A stretch of DNA of 64,000 bases from Engelhardtia mirabilis. GTDB taxonomy: Bacteria; Planctomycetota; UBA1135; GCA-002686595. A model generated the notes under the pieces. The model searched no databases, had not been told where the DNA came from, and saw only the letters and a list, made by a program, of their open reading frames with translations. Below, piece by piece: positions 27,166-34,658 of this stretch. Made by a program: the position numbers and the translations under genes. How positions within the stretch are numbered: the stretch's first letter is position 1; every line of letters begins with the position of its first letter. The DNA lies in contig CP036296.1 in NCBI GenBank assembly GCA_007751255.1, forward strand, positions 3,410,001-3,474,000, in the 5' to 3' direction.

Positions 27166-28059
27166 ATGCTCAGCAACGACTCGGATCAGCCCGGCGACGA
27201 CGATCTCCTGGACCTCGACTCCGGCACCTCGATGGAGGATGTCTCGGGAGACGATGACCTGGACGACGAGTCCGGGGAATCCTCCGACGACGAGGAACAG
27301 CCCCTCGACCCCGAGGCCAAGGCGGCGGCGGCCGCCGCTGCGAAGGCGGCCCAGGAGGCGGCCGAGGACGAGCCGGATCCGGCCCTGGCCAAGCTGCCCC
27401 TGCCGTCGATCGACGAGCTGAAAGCCGCGCTGGACTGGGCCTTCCAGGCCGAGGAGGTGCTGCCCGGCGTGCTCGACCGCTACGCGGAGCACGCGCGGCT
27501 GGTGCTAGAGGGCAACCAGCGCCTCAACCTGACGGCGATCGTCGACGCCAAGGAGGTCGCGGTGAAGCACTACCTCGACTCCTGGCGGGCGACGCGGCTC
27601 TTGCCCCTGATGGGGCGGACGGTGGTCGACCTCGGTTCGGGCGCGGGCTTCCCCGGGATGCCGACGGCGATCTGTGAAGAGAACTGTCGCGTGACGTTGG
27701 TCGAGACCAGGCGCAAGAAGGCCGACTTCATGGCCGCGACGATCGAGACCATGGGGATCAAGAACGTCAAGGCCGAGTGGGCCCGCGGCGAGGACTACCT
27801 GGTCAAGGGTCGCTGTGACGTGGTGTTCATGCGCGCCCTGAGCTCGGTGCGTGAGAACGTGCGCCTGCTCCGCAAGGTCCGCCACTCCTTCCACGACCTG
27901 GTCATGTTCAAGGGGCCGTCGTGGTCGCGGGAGGTCCGCGCCGCCGAGCGTGAGGCGGAACGCCTGGGCTTCGCGCTCGACACGGTCTGGGAGCACGAGC
28001 TGCCCGGTGAGATGGGCTCACGAGCCCTGCTCGTCTACCGCGCGCCGGGGGCGCGCTGA
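27166..28059 (+). CDS. rsmG: 16S rRNA (guanine527-N7)-methyltransferase
   Basis: A 297-aa protein. The C-terminal ~210 residues match RsmG (GidB): NQRLNLTAI, HYLDSW, VVDLGSGAGFPGMP (SAM motif I), LVETRRKKADFM and VFMRALSSV. It methylates G527 of 16S rRNA; loss usually gives low-level streptomycin resistance. The first ~80 residues are an unusual acidic and alanine-rich extension (many DDD/EE runs and an AAAAAAAKAAQEAA helix). ATG 27166 is preferred to GTG 27142 because GGAGG (27153-27157) lies 8 bases before it. Confidence 0.92.
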   Translation: MLSNDSDQPGDDDLLDLDSGTSMEDVSGDDDLDDESGESSDDEEQPLDPEAKAAAAAAAKAAQEAAEDEPDPALAKLPLPSIDELKAALDWAFQAEEVLPGVLDRYAEHARLVLEGNQRLNLTAIVDAKEVAVKHYLDSWRATRLLPLMGRTVVDLGSGAGFPGMPTAICEENCRVTLVETRRKKADFMAATIETMGIKNVKAEWARGEDYLVKGRCDVVFMRALSSVRENVRLLRKVRHSFHDLVMFKGPSWSREVRAAEREAERLGFALDTVWEHELPGEMGSRALLVYRAPGAR

Positions 28060-28077
28060 TCCGGGGGCGCCGCGCGC

Positions 28078-28176
28078 ATGCCGTTCTGGGCCTGGATCCT
28101 GCTCGGTCTCGCGGCCGTACTGCTCGTGATCATCGTGGTCACGATCAAGTGCTATCCGCAGGACAACAGCTTCTGA
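28078..28176 (+). CDS. Small single-pass membrane protein, 32 aa
   Basis: A 32-codon reading frame, MPFWAWILLGLAAV followed by LLVIIVVTIKCYPQDNSF: one transmembrane helix of about 20 residues then a short polar tail with one cysteine. It begins 18 bp after rsmG, with a G-rich stretch (CGGGGGCG) before the ATG. The composition is clearly membrane-like, but there is no homology evidence and no function can be assigned. Confidence 0.5.
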   Translation: MPFWAWILLGLAAVLLVIIVVTIKCYPQDNSF

Positions 28177-28320
28177 GTCGGTCGAGCCTGGGCGATACCT
28201 CGGCCTCCTAGGTTCAGGCTCGCCAAATCGGCGATCGGCCGCTAGGCTCCCGGCAGTGCAGCTCAGCTTGCCCTGTCGCTGCTCGCCCGCTCGCTTGCTG
28301 TCCGGTCCTCGGAGGAGAAC

Positions 28321-28944
28321 TTGGATCGTATCTCTGGCCCTCTTTTCGTTCGTCGCTCGACGTCCGTCGTCGCTCGGCTCGCCCTCATCGCGTTGGGACT
28401 GCTGGCGACGGGAGCCGCTTCCTGCGCCTCCTTCGGCGCCCACCGCCTCGACCAGCTCTACTACCTGGGCGTCTTCGACCCCAGCGAGCAAGTTCCGCCG
28501 GCCGTGTATCGCGTGCGGGTGACGGGTTGGTCCGCGCCCGTCTCGACGACCAACTACGCGGCCGGATGGGTGCCCGCGGCCTTCGTCGATTCCTTGGGCA
28601 CGACGCTCTCCTTCCATCCCGAAACCCGGGAGCTGGAATTCCAGGACAAGAACGGCACTCGCGGCGACGTGTCCTTGAAGACCGGGCGCCGGATGATGCT
28701 CTTCGGCCCGGAGGGCTTCCGCGAGGCTCCCGCCGATCACCGACTGGCCGTGGTGATGTCCTCGGACCCGTCGGACTTCTTCAGCGCCATCGACGACGCC
28801 CTCGGTCAGCTCTCGGCCGCAAAGTCCCTGGAGGCGACCTCGAGCCCCGAAGTCACCCGCAAGGTGACCTCAGCGGTGTCTAAGGCGCTCCGCGAACGGT
28901 CGGCGATCGAGAGCTTCGAGACGGAACTGGAGGCCGGCCAATGA
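28321..28944 (+). CDS. Lipoprotein of unknown function, first of coupled pair
   Basis: A 207-aa protein starting at TTG 28321, preceded by an ideal Shine-Dalgarno GGAGGA at 5-base spacing. The N-terminus has a hydrophobic segment ending in TGAASC, a plausible lipobox. The mature part includes YYLGVFDPSEQVPPAVYRVR and ends with a helical, Ser/Glu-rich stretch. No known family was recognised. It overlaps the next gene by ATGA at 28941-28944, so the two are translated together and probably work together. Confidence 0.65.
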   Translation: MDRISGPLFVRRSTSVVARLALIALGLLATGAASCASFGAHRLDQLYYLGVFDPSEQVPPAVYRVRVTGWSAPVSTTNYAAGWVPAAFVDSLGTTLSFHPETRELEFQDKNGTRGDVSLKTGRRMMLFGPEGFREAPADHRLAVVMSSDPSDFFSAIDDALGQLSAAKSLEATSSPEVTRKVTSAVSKALRERSAIESFETELEAGQ

Positions 28945-31900
28945 GCCTCCCGAACCGCTCAGCCTGGACCTCCCGAGCACTAGCGCTCGGCGGCTGCCTG
29001 CTGCTCGCGGCCTGCGCCCGGCTCGCGATCGAGGTCGACGTCTACAAGGGCCCCCTGGCCAATGAGCACGACGTCCAGGTCCAACAATTGAGCGTGATGG
29101 CCGTCGCCGCCAAGCCGCTCTTGGTGAAGGTCCGCGACAGCCTCGAGGTCTACGCGCGCGGCGAACCGGGAGTGCGATCGTTCAACCAGGCCGACCTACA
29201 GAAGCTGGACTGGTACCGCGACTTTTGGACCCGCGATCCGAACGAGCTGCTGACCCTTGACGAGCAGGACCCGATCGGCGCGCCGGACTACAAGTATTTT
29301 CGCAGCCCCGAGGCCCGGCGCGTTCAGAGCATCTTGGGCCTATTCAGGGACCTCTCCCGCGACTCGGGGGGCGACCTGTGGGGTGAACTGATCTCCGAAG
29401 CTCTCGACGCCTACATGAGCTTCGAGCCGCTACGGGCGTTTCTGAACGGGGAAGTCGAACCGTCGGCGGAGCTGGAGGCACTGCAGACCGCACTCGACGG
29501 GCATTCGGTCGAGCCGGGCCAAGAGACGGCGGTGAACCTGCGCAGCGTCCTCAAGAGCTTCCTGACGGCTGATGGGTCTCGCCGCGACGGCCAGGGGCTC
29601 CTGAAGGCGGCGATCGAACACGATCCGTCCATTCGCAGCTTGGCCGGGATCCCCGAGACGACCGATCTTGAAGAAGTCGGTGCAAACTACACATTCGAGG
29701 CTCTCTCGAGCGAAGTCGTCGCAGAGGCGATCGCGTGCGCGGTCTTCGTCAAACCGGCCAAGGTTCTCGATCGACCCGTGATCGAAGTCTGCGTGGAGGA
29801 GATCCAGGTCGTCGCAGAAGCCTTCGGAGCTTCGCGGGCACGCCTCGAGACGGTTTTCGAGCGCTCTCTCGAGTACCTGGGCGCGGCCGACATGGACGAG
29901 TCCCCGCTTGCATCCCAACGCCGTGGCCTAGCGGCCGAGGCCGTAGGAAAGCTGCTTCACACTTGGATGCTCCGAGCGGCCCTGACCAGCGTCGACCCCG
30001 CCCAAGCACAGGCACGTAAGGTCGTCACGGATGAGCTCGGCGAGCAGCTCGATGCGGTCTCCGAGGCGTTCGCGGCTCGGGATAGGGATGAGATCAAGCG
30101 AACCACGAGCAGATTCGCGTCGAACTTGGCCGAGCGCCTGGTCGCCCCCATGAGCGGTCCCGTGCTCGCGAGCGCACTGCTTCGACTCCATCGCGAGTTC
30201 ATCCTGCGTTTCGATCTCGACGACTCCCAAGAGGACGACGTTCGTCGATTCGGACCCTATTCGAGCCGAACAGGCAGCGCCGGGCCGATAGCCCGCTCAC
30301 GCCGTGCGTACGGATTGGTCGTCGGGCCGAAGATTGCCGTCGAGTCGGAGGCTGCTCACTCGGAGGACTCCAAGGCGGCGAGCGTCGAGGTCGAGAAAGA
30401 GGTCGAGAAAGAGGTCGAGAAAGAGGTCGAGAAAGAGGTCGAGAAAGAGGTCGAGAAAGAGGTCGAGAAAGAGGTCGAGAAAGAGGTCGAGAAAGAGGTC
30501 GAGAAAGAGGTCGAGAAAGAGGTCGAGAAAGAGGTCGAGAAAGAGGTCGAGAAAGAGGTCGAGAAAGAGGTCGAGAAAGAGGTCGAGAAAGAGGTCGAGA
30601 AAGAGGTCGAGAAAGAGGATGACGTCCACCTCGAAGTCGGCGAGGCCCGAGCTCTGGGTCGTCAATTCGACCAAGCCAATCGCCAAAGCCTCGGCGGTGG
30701 TGGGGCGGGGTTGAGCCAAGGGCGGCTCGTGGATGGGCTCGACACCCTGATCAACAACTATCTCGACGACAAATACGCCGACGAACCCTTGGGGAATGCG
30801 GAGGCTAGCCGGCGGGCACTGACCGATGCCTTGATCCGGTTCGCGGAGAAGCTCCGAGTGCTCGGCAGCTTCGACTCGATCGCCGGGGGTCAGGACCTGA
30901 CGACGTACACGGATCTGCTCGGGGCGATTTCCAACTCGATCCTGAGTGTCGCCAACGCGCTGGAGAGCGCCGAGACCTTCGAGCGGGGCATCGCGGATGC
31001 CGGGCCGTCTGCCCGCGCGGCGGCGGGCGCGCTGCTCTCGGATACCTCTGCGGGCCCCGATGAACCCGCCAAGGACGTTCTCGACCGTGTCATCGACAAG
31101 TTGCGGTACGAGCTGATCGCCGAGCTGAAGGAACACGGCGAGTCCGAAGCCGCGACGCAGCTGCGAGCCGCCATGGCCTTCGCCTACGAGCAGCGCAGTG
31201 GGATGATCCACATCCGGCCCGCCACCGCCTACCTGCGGACCAGCTACCTGGTCGACGATCGCAATCGCGGTCGAGCCGCTGATTCCGGCGGCGACGGCCC
31301 CGACCTGGAGTGGATCGATCGCCAGTTCTGGCAGAGGATCAACACCGTGACCCTCAGGGGCTCCGGCAAGACGGAGTACGTGGTGGTCAAGGACGACGTG
31401 GGCAACTGGTACGTCAAGGGTTTCTCCGCCTCCAACGAGGACCTGATCAAGACCACCAAGGGTCTGGCTCTCTTCGCCGCCTCGGGCGGGGTCAGCCCAG
31501 TCGCCATGGCGCGGGCCGCGGCCCTGCTGGAAGGTGCGGACGGTGCTCTCGAGCAGGAGGAGCAGGGCTACGGCCAAGCGGTCCTGACCCTCTTCGAGGC
31601 ACAGCAGGACTGGAACCGCGATCGCCTGCTGGCGGTGGCCCAACAGCTCGCCACGGACCTCGGTCGAGTGCGGGCCGAGCTTCCGCAGTCCCTTTCGGAT
31701 GCTCTCGATCCGGCCGGTTCGCGGCGCACGGAGAAGCGAGCCCTGATCGAAGGGACGTTGCTTCGGTGTGCCGGCGACTTGGATCGAGTGTCGGCCATCC
31801 CCGATGCTCCGCCGACAGGGGATGGGTTCAAGAGTCAGTTGGAGGAGGCCAAGAGCATCGCGGAGCACTTGGTGGCCAGCCTCCAAGAGCCGGCGCTCGA

Positions 31901-32330
31901 TGGACTGCGACAGGATCTGGTGGAGTACATCCAGGCGAAAGAGAAGGTCGCGGTGGCGCAGAAGACTCTGCAGGCCGAGCGCGACGAGCTCTCTGCACTC
32001 GAGGCGCAGACCAACCCGCCTGCGGACCAGGCCGATCTGGACACGGCCAAGGACGAGGTGGCGGCGGCCGAGGTCGAGGTGGACCTCCTCCGAACCAGAC
32101 TCGCCAACGCGGCCTCCGCGGGTCCGTTCGATGACAGCTGGGGCGCGATCCTGGCGGAGATCAAGGTCAGTACTCCTCTCGACTGGACGGCCGCAGAAAC
32201 CGAGGGCTTCGCAACGACGATCGGGGCCGTCTTCGGACCCGCGTTGGAGTCGGCTCGCTCGACGCGGTCACGGGACCTGAGCGAGCATCTGTCCCGACTC
32301 GATGCCCTGCTCCTGGATCGCGTGGAATAG
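28941..32330 (+). CDS. Large lipoprotein with VEKE tandem repeats and C-terminal coiled coil
   Basis: A 1129-aa protein. The N-terminus has a lipobox (GGCLLLAAC). Residues about 30-480 are mainly helical without recognised motif. Residues 484-559 are 19 exact VEKE repeats, predicted to form a long charged helix. The second half contains TEYVVVKDDVGNWYVKGFSAS, and near the end a heptad-rich segment (EKVAVAQKTLQAERDELSAL) that looks like a coiled coil. Base composition of the repeat (GTCGAGAAAGAG) differs from the GC-rich surroundings. It overlaps the preceding lipoprotein gene by four bases. The function is unknown; an envelope-spanning or surface spacer role is a guess. Confidence 0.7.
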   Translation: MSLPNRSAWTSRALALGGCLLLAACARLAIEVDVYKGPLANEHDVQVQQLSVMAVAAKPLLVKVRDSLEVYARGEPGVRSFNQADLQKLDWYRDFWTRDPNELLTLDEQDPIGAPDYKYFRSPEARRVQSILGLFRDLSRDSGGDLWGELISEALDAYMSFEPLRAFLNGEVEPSAELEALQTALDGHSVEPGQETAVNLRSVLKSFLTADGSRRDGQGLLKAAIEHDPSIRSLAGIPETTDLEEVGANYTFEALSSEVVAEAIACAVFVKPAKVLDRPVIEVCVEEIQVVAEAFGASRARLETVFERSLEYLGAADMDESPLASQRRGLAAEAVGKLLHTWMLRAALTSVDPAQAQARKVVTDELGEQLDAVSEAFAARDRDEIKRTTSRFASNLAERLVAPMSGPVLASALLRLHREFILRFDLDDSQEDDVRRFGPYSSRTGSAGPIARSRRAYGLVVGPKIAVESEAAHSEDSKAASVEVEKEVEKEVEKEVEKEVEKEVEKEVEKEVEKEVEKEVEKEVEKEVEKEVEKEVEKEVEKEVEKEVEKEVEKEVEKEDDVHLEVGEARALGRQFDQANRQSLGGGGAGLSQGRLVDGLDTLINNYLDDKYADEPLGNAEASRRALTDALIRFAEKLRVLGSFDSIAGGQDLTTYTDLLGAISNSILSVANALESAETFERGIADAGPSARAAAGALLSDTSAGPDEPAKDVLDRVIDKLRYELIAELKEHGESEAATQLRAAMAFAYEQRSGMIHIRPATAYLRTSYLVDDRNRGRAADSGGDGPDLEWIDRQFWQRINTVTLRGSGKTEYVVVKDDVGNWYVKGFSASNEDLIKTTKGLALFAASGGVSPVAMARAAALLEGADGALEQEEQGYGQAVLTLFEAQQDWNRDRLLAVAQQLATDLGRVRAELPQSLSDALDPAGSRRTEKRALIEGTLLRCAGDLDRVSAIPDAPPTGDGFKSQLEEAKSIAEHLVASLQEPALDGLRQDLVEYIQAKEKVAVAQKTLQAERDELSALEAQTNPPADQADLDTAKDEVAAAEVEVDLLRTRLANAASAGPFDDSWGAILAEIKVSTPLDWTAAETEGFATTIGAVFGPALESARSTRSRDLSEHLSRLDALLLDRVE
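30390..30617 (+). repeat. 12-bp minisatellite, 19 perfect copies, in frame
   Basis: The unit GTCGAGAAAGAG is repeated 19 times without a single substitution (228 bp), preceded by a partial GTCGAG. Unit length is a multiple of three, so copy changes keep the frame and alter only the length of the VEKE helix in the lipoprotein. Perfect identity points to recent expansion or ongoing slippage. Confidence 0.98.
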
Positions 32331-32508
32331 CCACGCGGGGGAGTGGGGTCGGTAGGTGGAGAACCCCACGGCACGCGGGGAGCGACCGATCGGGCCGCTT
32401 CCGCCCCACTGAATTTCGGGGAGGCCCCCTGTGGAGTTCGGGAAGAACACCGGGCCTCGACTCCCCGCCAAGGCTCACCTGGCCGCGCAAATCGGCGGCA
32501 CAGGGAGA

Positions 32509-32597
32509 TGGTGCCCGAGGGGGGACTCGAACCCCCACCCGCGATAAAGCGGACTAGGACCTGAACCTAGCGCGTCTACCAATTCCGCCACCCGGGC
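32509..32597 (-). tRNA. tRNA-Leu (CAG anticodon)
   Basis: Read on the minus strand it starts GCCCGGGTGGCGGAATTGG, with a class II D-arm, anticodon arm CTAGG-TTCAGGT-CCTAG (anticodon CAG), a long variable arm, T-arm GGGGGTTCGAGTCCCCC, and 3' end CTCGGGC-A-CCA with encoded CCA. Confidence 0.95.
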
Positions 32598-32637
32598 ACG
32601 AGTGGAGCGAAGAAGCTAAGGACCGCCCGGGCGGCGG

Positions 32638-33093
32638 TCAACGGCCAGACGGGAGATCTTCGGGCTGTCCGCTTGGATCGCGCGACACCGCCGGCGGGCC
32701 GGAGGGGCGGGTCCAGATGAAAGTCAGTACGGCGGCGACGGTGAGTCCGACGAAGGGGAGCAGGTTCAAGGGCACGCGGCCACCCGCGATCGGCCAGGCG
32801 ATGAAGCCCAAGAGCACCGCGGTGCTGACCCACTTGGCCCGCAGCCGGATCGCCCCGTAGGCGCCCCAGTCGGCCAGCAACTGCCCGAGCACCGGGCTGG
32901 CCAGGAGCCAGTTGTGCAGCCGCGGCGAGCTGTTGGAGAAGCACCAGGCCGCCAGCAGCAGGAAGGGCGTCGTCGGCAAGAGGGGCACGACCACCCCGAC
33001 CGCACCGATGGCGGCGAAGGTCAGGCCCAGGGCGGCCATGAGGGGGCGGGTGAGGCGGCGCAGGTCGAATCCGATCGTTCTGGCGTGGAACAT
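32638..33093 (-). CDS. DUF454 (YbaN-like) small inner-membrane protein
   Basis: A 151-aa protein with three or four hydrophobic segments. The family signature is VGVVVPLLPTTPFLLLAAWCFSNSS (landmark: PLLPTTPFLLLA) followed by LHNWLL and a Gly-rich membrane hairpin. DUF454 proteins are widespread and uncharacterised. A polar, Pro/Ser-rich tail of about 25 residues follows. It lies between tRNA-Leu and the divergent smpB. Confidence 0.85.
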   Translation of the reverse strand: MFHARTIGFDLRRLTRPLMAALGLTFAAIGAVGVVVPLLPTTPFLLLAAWCFSNSSPRLHNWLLASPVLGQLLADWGAYGAIRLRAKWVSTAVLLGFIAWPIAGGRVPLNLLPFVGLTVAAVLTFIWTRPSGPPAVSRDPSGQPEDLPSGR

Positions 33094-33163
33094 GGGCTAG
33101 CTCGATGGGGGAGGGAAGTCCGAGGACCACATCCCCATGCGCGGCCGGATATCCTCGACTGCC

Positions 33164-33634
33164 ATGGCCGACTCGCCACGCCTCCGCCGCCCCATCGCAA
33201 CCAACCGACGGGCCAAGCACGACTACCTGTTCCTCGAGGAGTTCGAGGCCGGGATCGCCCTGCTCGGAACCGAGGTCAAGAGTCTGAGGGCTGGGCGGGC
33301 TTCGATCCAGGAGGCCTACGCCCTGGTCAAGCACGACGGGGTGACCCTGATCGGGGCCAACATCCCCGAGTACCCCCAGGCCGGGCCGAAGATGAACCAC
33401 GAGCCGACCCGGGCCCGGCGCCTCTTGCTACACCGCAAGGAGATCGAGCGGCTGTTCAAGAAGGTCCGGGAGAAGGGCGTGACCCTGGTGCCGCTGGAGC
33501 TGCTGTTCGACGGGCACCTGGTGAAGTGCCGGCTGGCCCTGGCGCGGGGCAAGAAGCTCCACGACAAGCGCTCGTCGGAGCGCGAGAAGGAAGCCAAGCG
33601 CGACATGGCCCGGGCCATGGGTCGCAGGCGCTGA
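33164..33634 (+). CDS. smpB: SsrA-binding protein
   Basis: A 156-aa RNA-binding protein that partners tmRNA in trans-translation, releasing ribosomes stalled on broken mRNAs. Motifs: NRRAKHDYLFLEEFEAGI, GTEVKSLRAG, LIGANIPEY, ARRLLLHRKEI, LELLFDGHLVK, and the basic tail KKLHDKRSSEREKEAKRDMARAM that enters the ribosome mRNA channel. ATG 33164 (MADSPRLRRPIATNRR) was chosen over 33137, which adds nine unconserved residues. The ssrA gene follows 150 bp downstream on the same strand. Confidence 0.96.
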   Translation: MADSPRLRRPIATNRRAKHDYLFLEEFEAGIALLGTEVKSLRAGRASIQEAYALVKHDGVTLIGANIPEYPQAGPKMNHEPTRARRLLLHRKEIERLFKKVREKGVTLVPLELLFDGHLVKCRLALARGKKLHDKRSSEREKEAKRDMARAMGRRR

Positions 33635-33665
33635 CGGGCGAGCTGCCAGGGCGCTGGAACGCAGC

Positions 33666-33713
33666 GTCGAAGGAGCACGGTGTCGAAGGAGCACAGTGTC
33701 GAAGGAGCACAGT
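33666..33713 (+). repeat. 16-bp direct repeat, three copies, upstream of ssrA
   Basis: GTCGAAGGAGCACAGT is present three times in direct tandem (first copy has one difference, GG for AG). The array ends about 22 bp before the ssrA -10 box. Function unknown. Confidence 0.95.
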
Positions 33714-33735
33714 GGGCAGCAGACCCGTCCCGTCC

Positions 33736-33741
33736 TATGAT
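33736..33741 (+). promoter_or_regulatory. Candidate -10 box of ssrA
   Basis: TATGAT matches the extended sigma-70 consensus closely and lies 43 bp before the mature 5' end of tmRNA, leaving a short leader for RNase P removal. The expected -35 position (TGGGCA) is weak. Confidence 0.55.
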
Positions 33742-33784
33742 CTCGCGGGTCCCCGGTGGCTGATTGCGGCGCCGAGGACCAGGT

Positions 33785-34142
33785 GGGGGCGTACCGGTTT
33801 CGACTGGTTCTGAATCCGCTGCGAGCTGCGTGTCGGGGATCCCGAGTCACCCCGCTAATCATCCCGGGAAAGGCATCTTTACGTGCCGACAACTACGCAA
33901 TCGCTGCCTAATCAATAGACAGCCGTCTCCAGGGGGTACGCCCGCGGCCCTTTGGAGACGCAATCAGCGGGCTGGTCGCCGAACTGCGCCTCGGGGTGGA
34001 GCGACGAGACTTACCGAGGCTGGGCTGGGCGTAGCAAGTTCGCGAGCGCCGACCGGCCGAGAAACAAAGCGCGAACTACACACGTAGACGCTCCGGTCGG
34101 GACGGTTCCAGGACGCGGGTTCAATTCCCGCCGCCTCCACCA
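33785..34142 (+). ncRNA. ssrA: Transfer-messenger RNA (tmRNA)
   Basis: The 5' end GGGGGCGTACCGGTTTCGAC and the 3' end GGGTTCAATTCCCGCCGCCTCCACCA-type terminus (only landmarks) form the tRNA-Ala-like domain: GGGGGCG pairs with CGCCTCC, followed by A and an encoded CCA. The internal frame, taking GCA as resume codon, reads ASLRADNYAIAA then TAA; the terminal AIAA fits a protease tag. The tRNA-like T-arm GGGTTCAATTCCC is clear. Length 358 nt is normal. A hairpin terminator follows at once. The neighbouring smpB encodes its protein partner. Confidence 0.95.
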
Positions 34143-34146
34143 CCCT

Positions 34147-34175
34147 CCCCGGCGGCACCGTCGGTGCTGCCGGGG
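34147..34175 (+). terminator. Hairpin terminator of ssrA
   Basis: CCCCGGCGGCACC pairs with GGTGCTGCCGGGG (one G-T pair) around a GTC loop, immediately after the tmRNA CCA end. No long T-tract follows. Confidence 0.7.
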
Positions 34176-34658
34176 GCGACCTCACCACCCATGACCGCGA
34201 GTGAAGTCTGGCTCGACTCACTCGCCGCGCCTCGACCCACGACCCTCGACGGCGTCGCAAGCGAGTTCGAGTGGCGCTCGCCCTCGGAGCCGGCGCGACA
34301 CGCGGACCGGCATTTCGTGCCGGACCAGACGGAGTGCCCGAAGCTGTGGAGGGGACCCCGCTGGGCTGTCCCGCGCGGGCGAACGCGGCCCGCGCCGAGC
34401 ACGAAGTTCGCCGCACGCCCTCGGGCCGGTCTCGGGATCGGGCTGGATTTGGGCACGAAAAGCCCCCCTCGTCGCTGAAACGGGAGGGGGGTGCTGCCTA
34501 TCATCACGCGCCTTAACGCGGTTCGCCCGACTCCCGGGCCGCCCGCCGCTGTCGGCGGGGGTCCTGCGGAGATCCGAACGACGTTCCAGCTGTGCCACCC
34601 CCCTGCGGCACCCACCCGTCCGACGGGTCTCGCCGAGGTCACGCGACGCCCCCAGTCC
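34176..34658. other. Gene-free leader region upstream of nqrA with structured segments
   Basis: A 483-bp stretch without a supported gene. On the plus strand TATCAT (34499-34504) is a possible nqr -10 box with CTGAAA as a weak -35. On the minus strand CCCCCCTC pairs with GAGGGGGG and is followed by CTTTT (about 34490-34455), which looks like an intrinsic terminator for a minus-strand RNA with no known gene. Between them lie a palindrome GAACGACGTTC and hairpins CCGCCG/CGGCGG and GTGCC/GGCAC. Confidence 0.45.

Noticed and set aside
30390-30617. CRISPR array
   Set aside because: Units are contiguous 12-mers with no spacers and lie in a coding frame.
30297-31886. 529-aa minus-strand frame with repeated FLDL units
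   Set aside because: It is the antisense reading of the VEKE array; hydrophobic repeats arise mechanically.
33785-34142. Short open frames within ssrA
   Set aside because: The region is fully explained by tmRNA.
34540-34620. tRNA-like fold upstream of nqrA
   Set aside because: Outer stem GGGGGT/ACCCCC exists, but no anticodon arm or T-loop can be formed.
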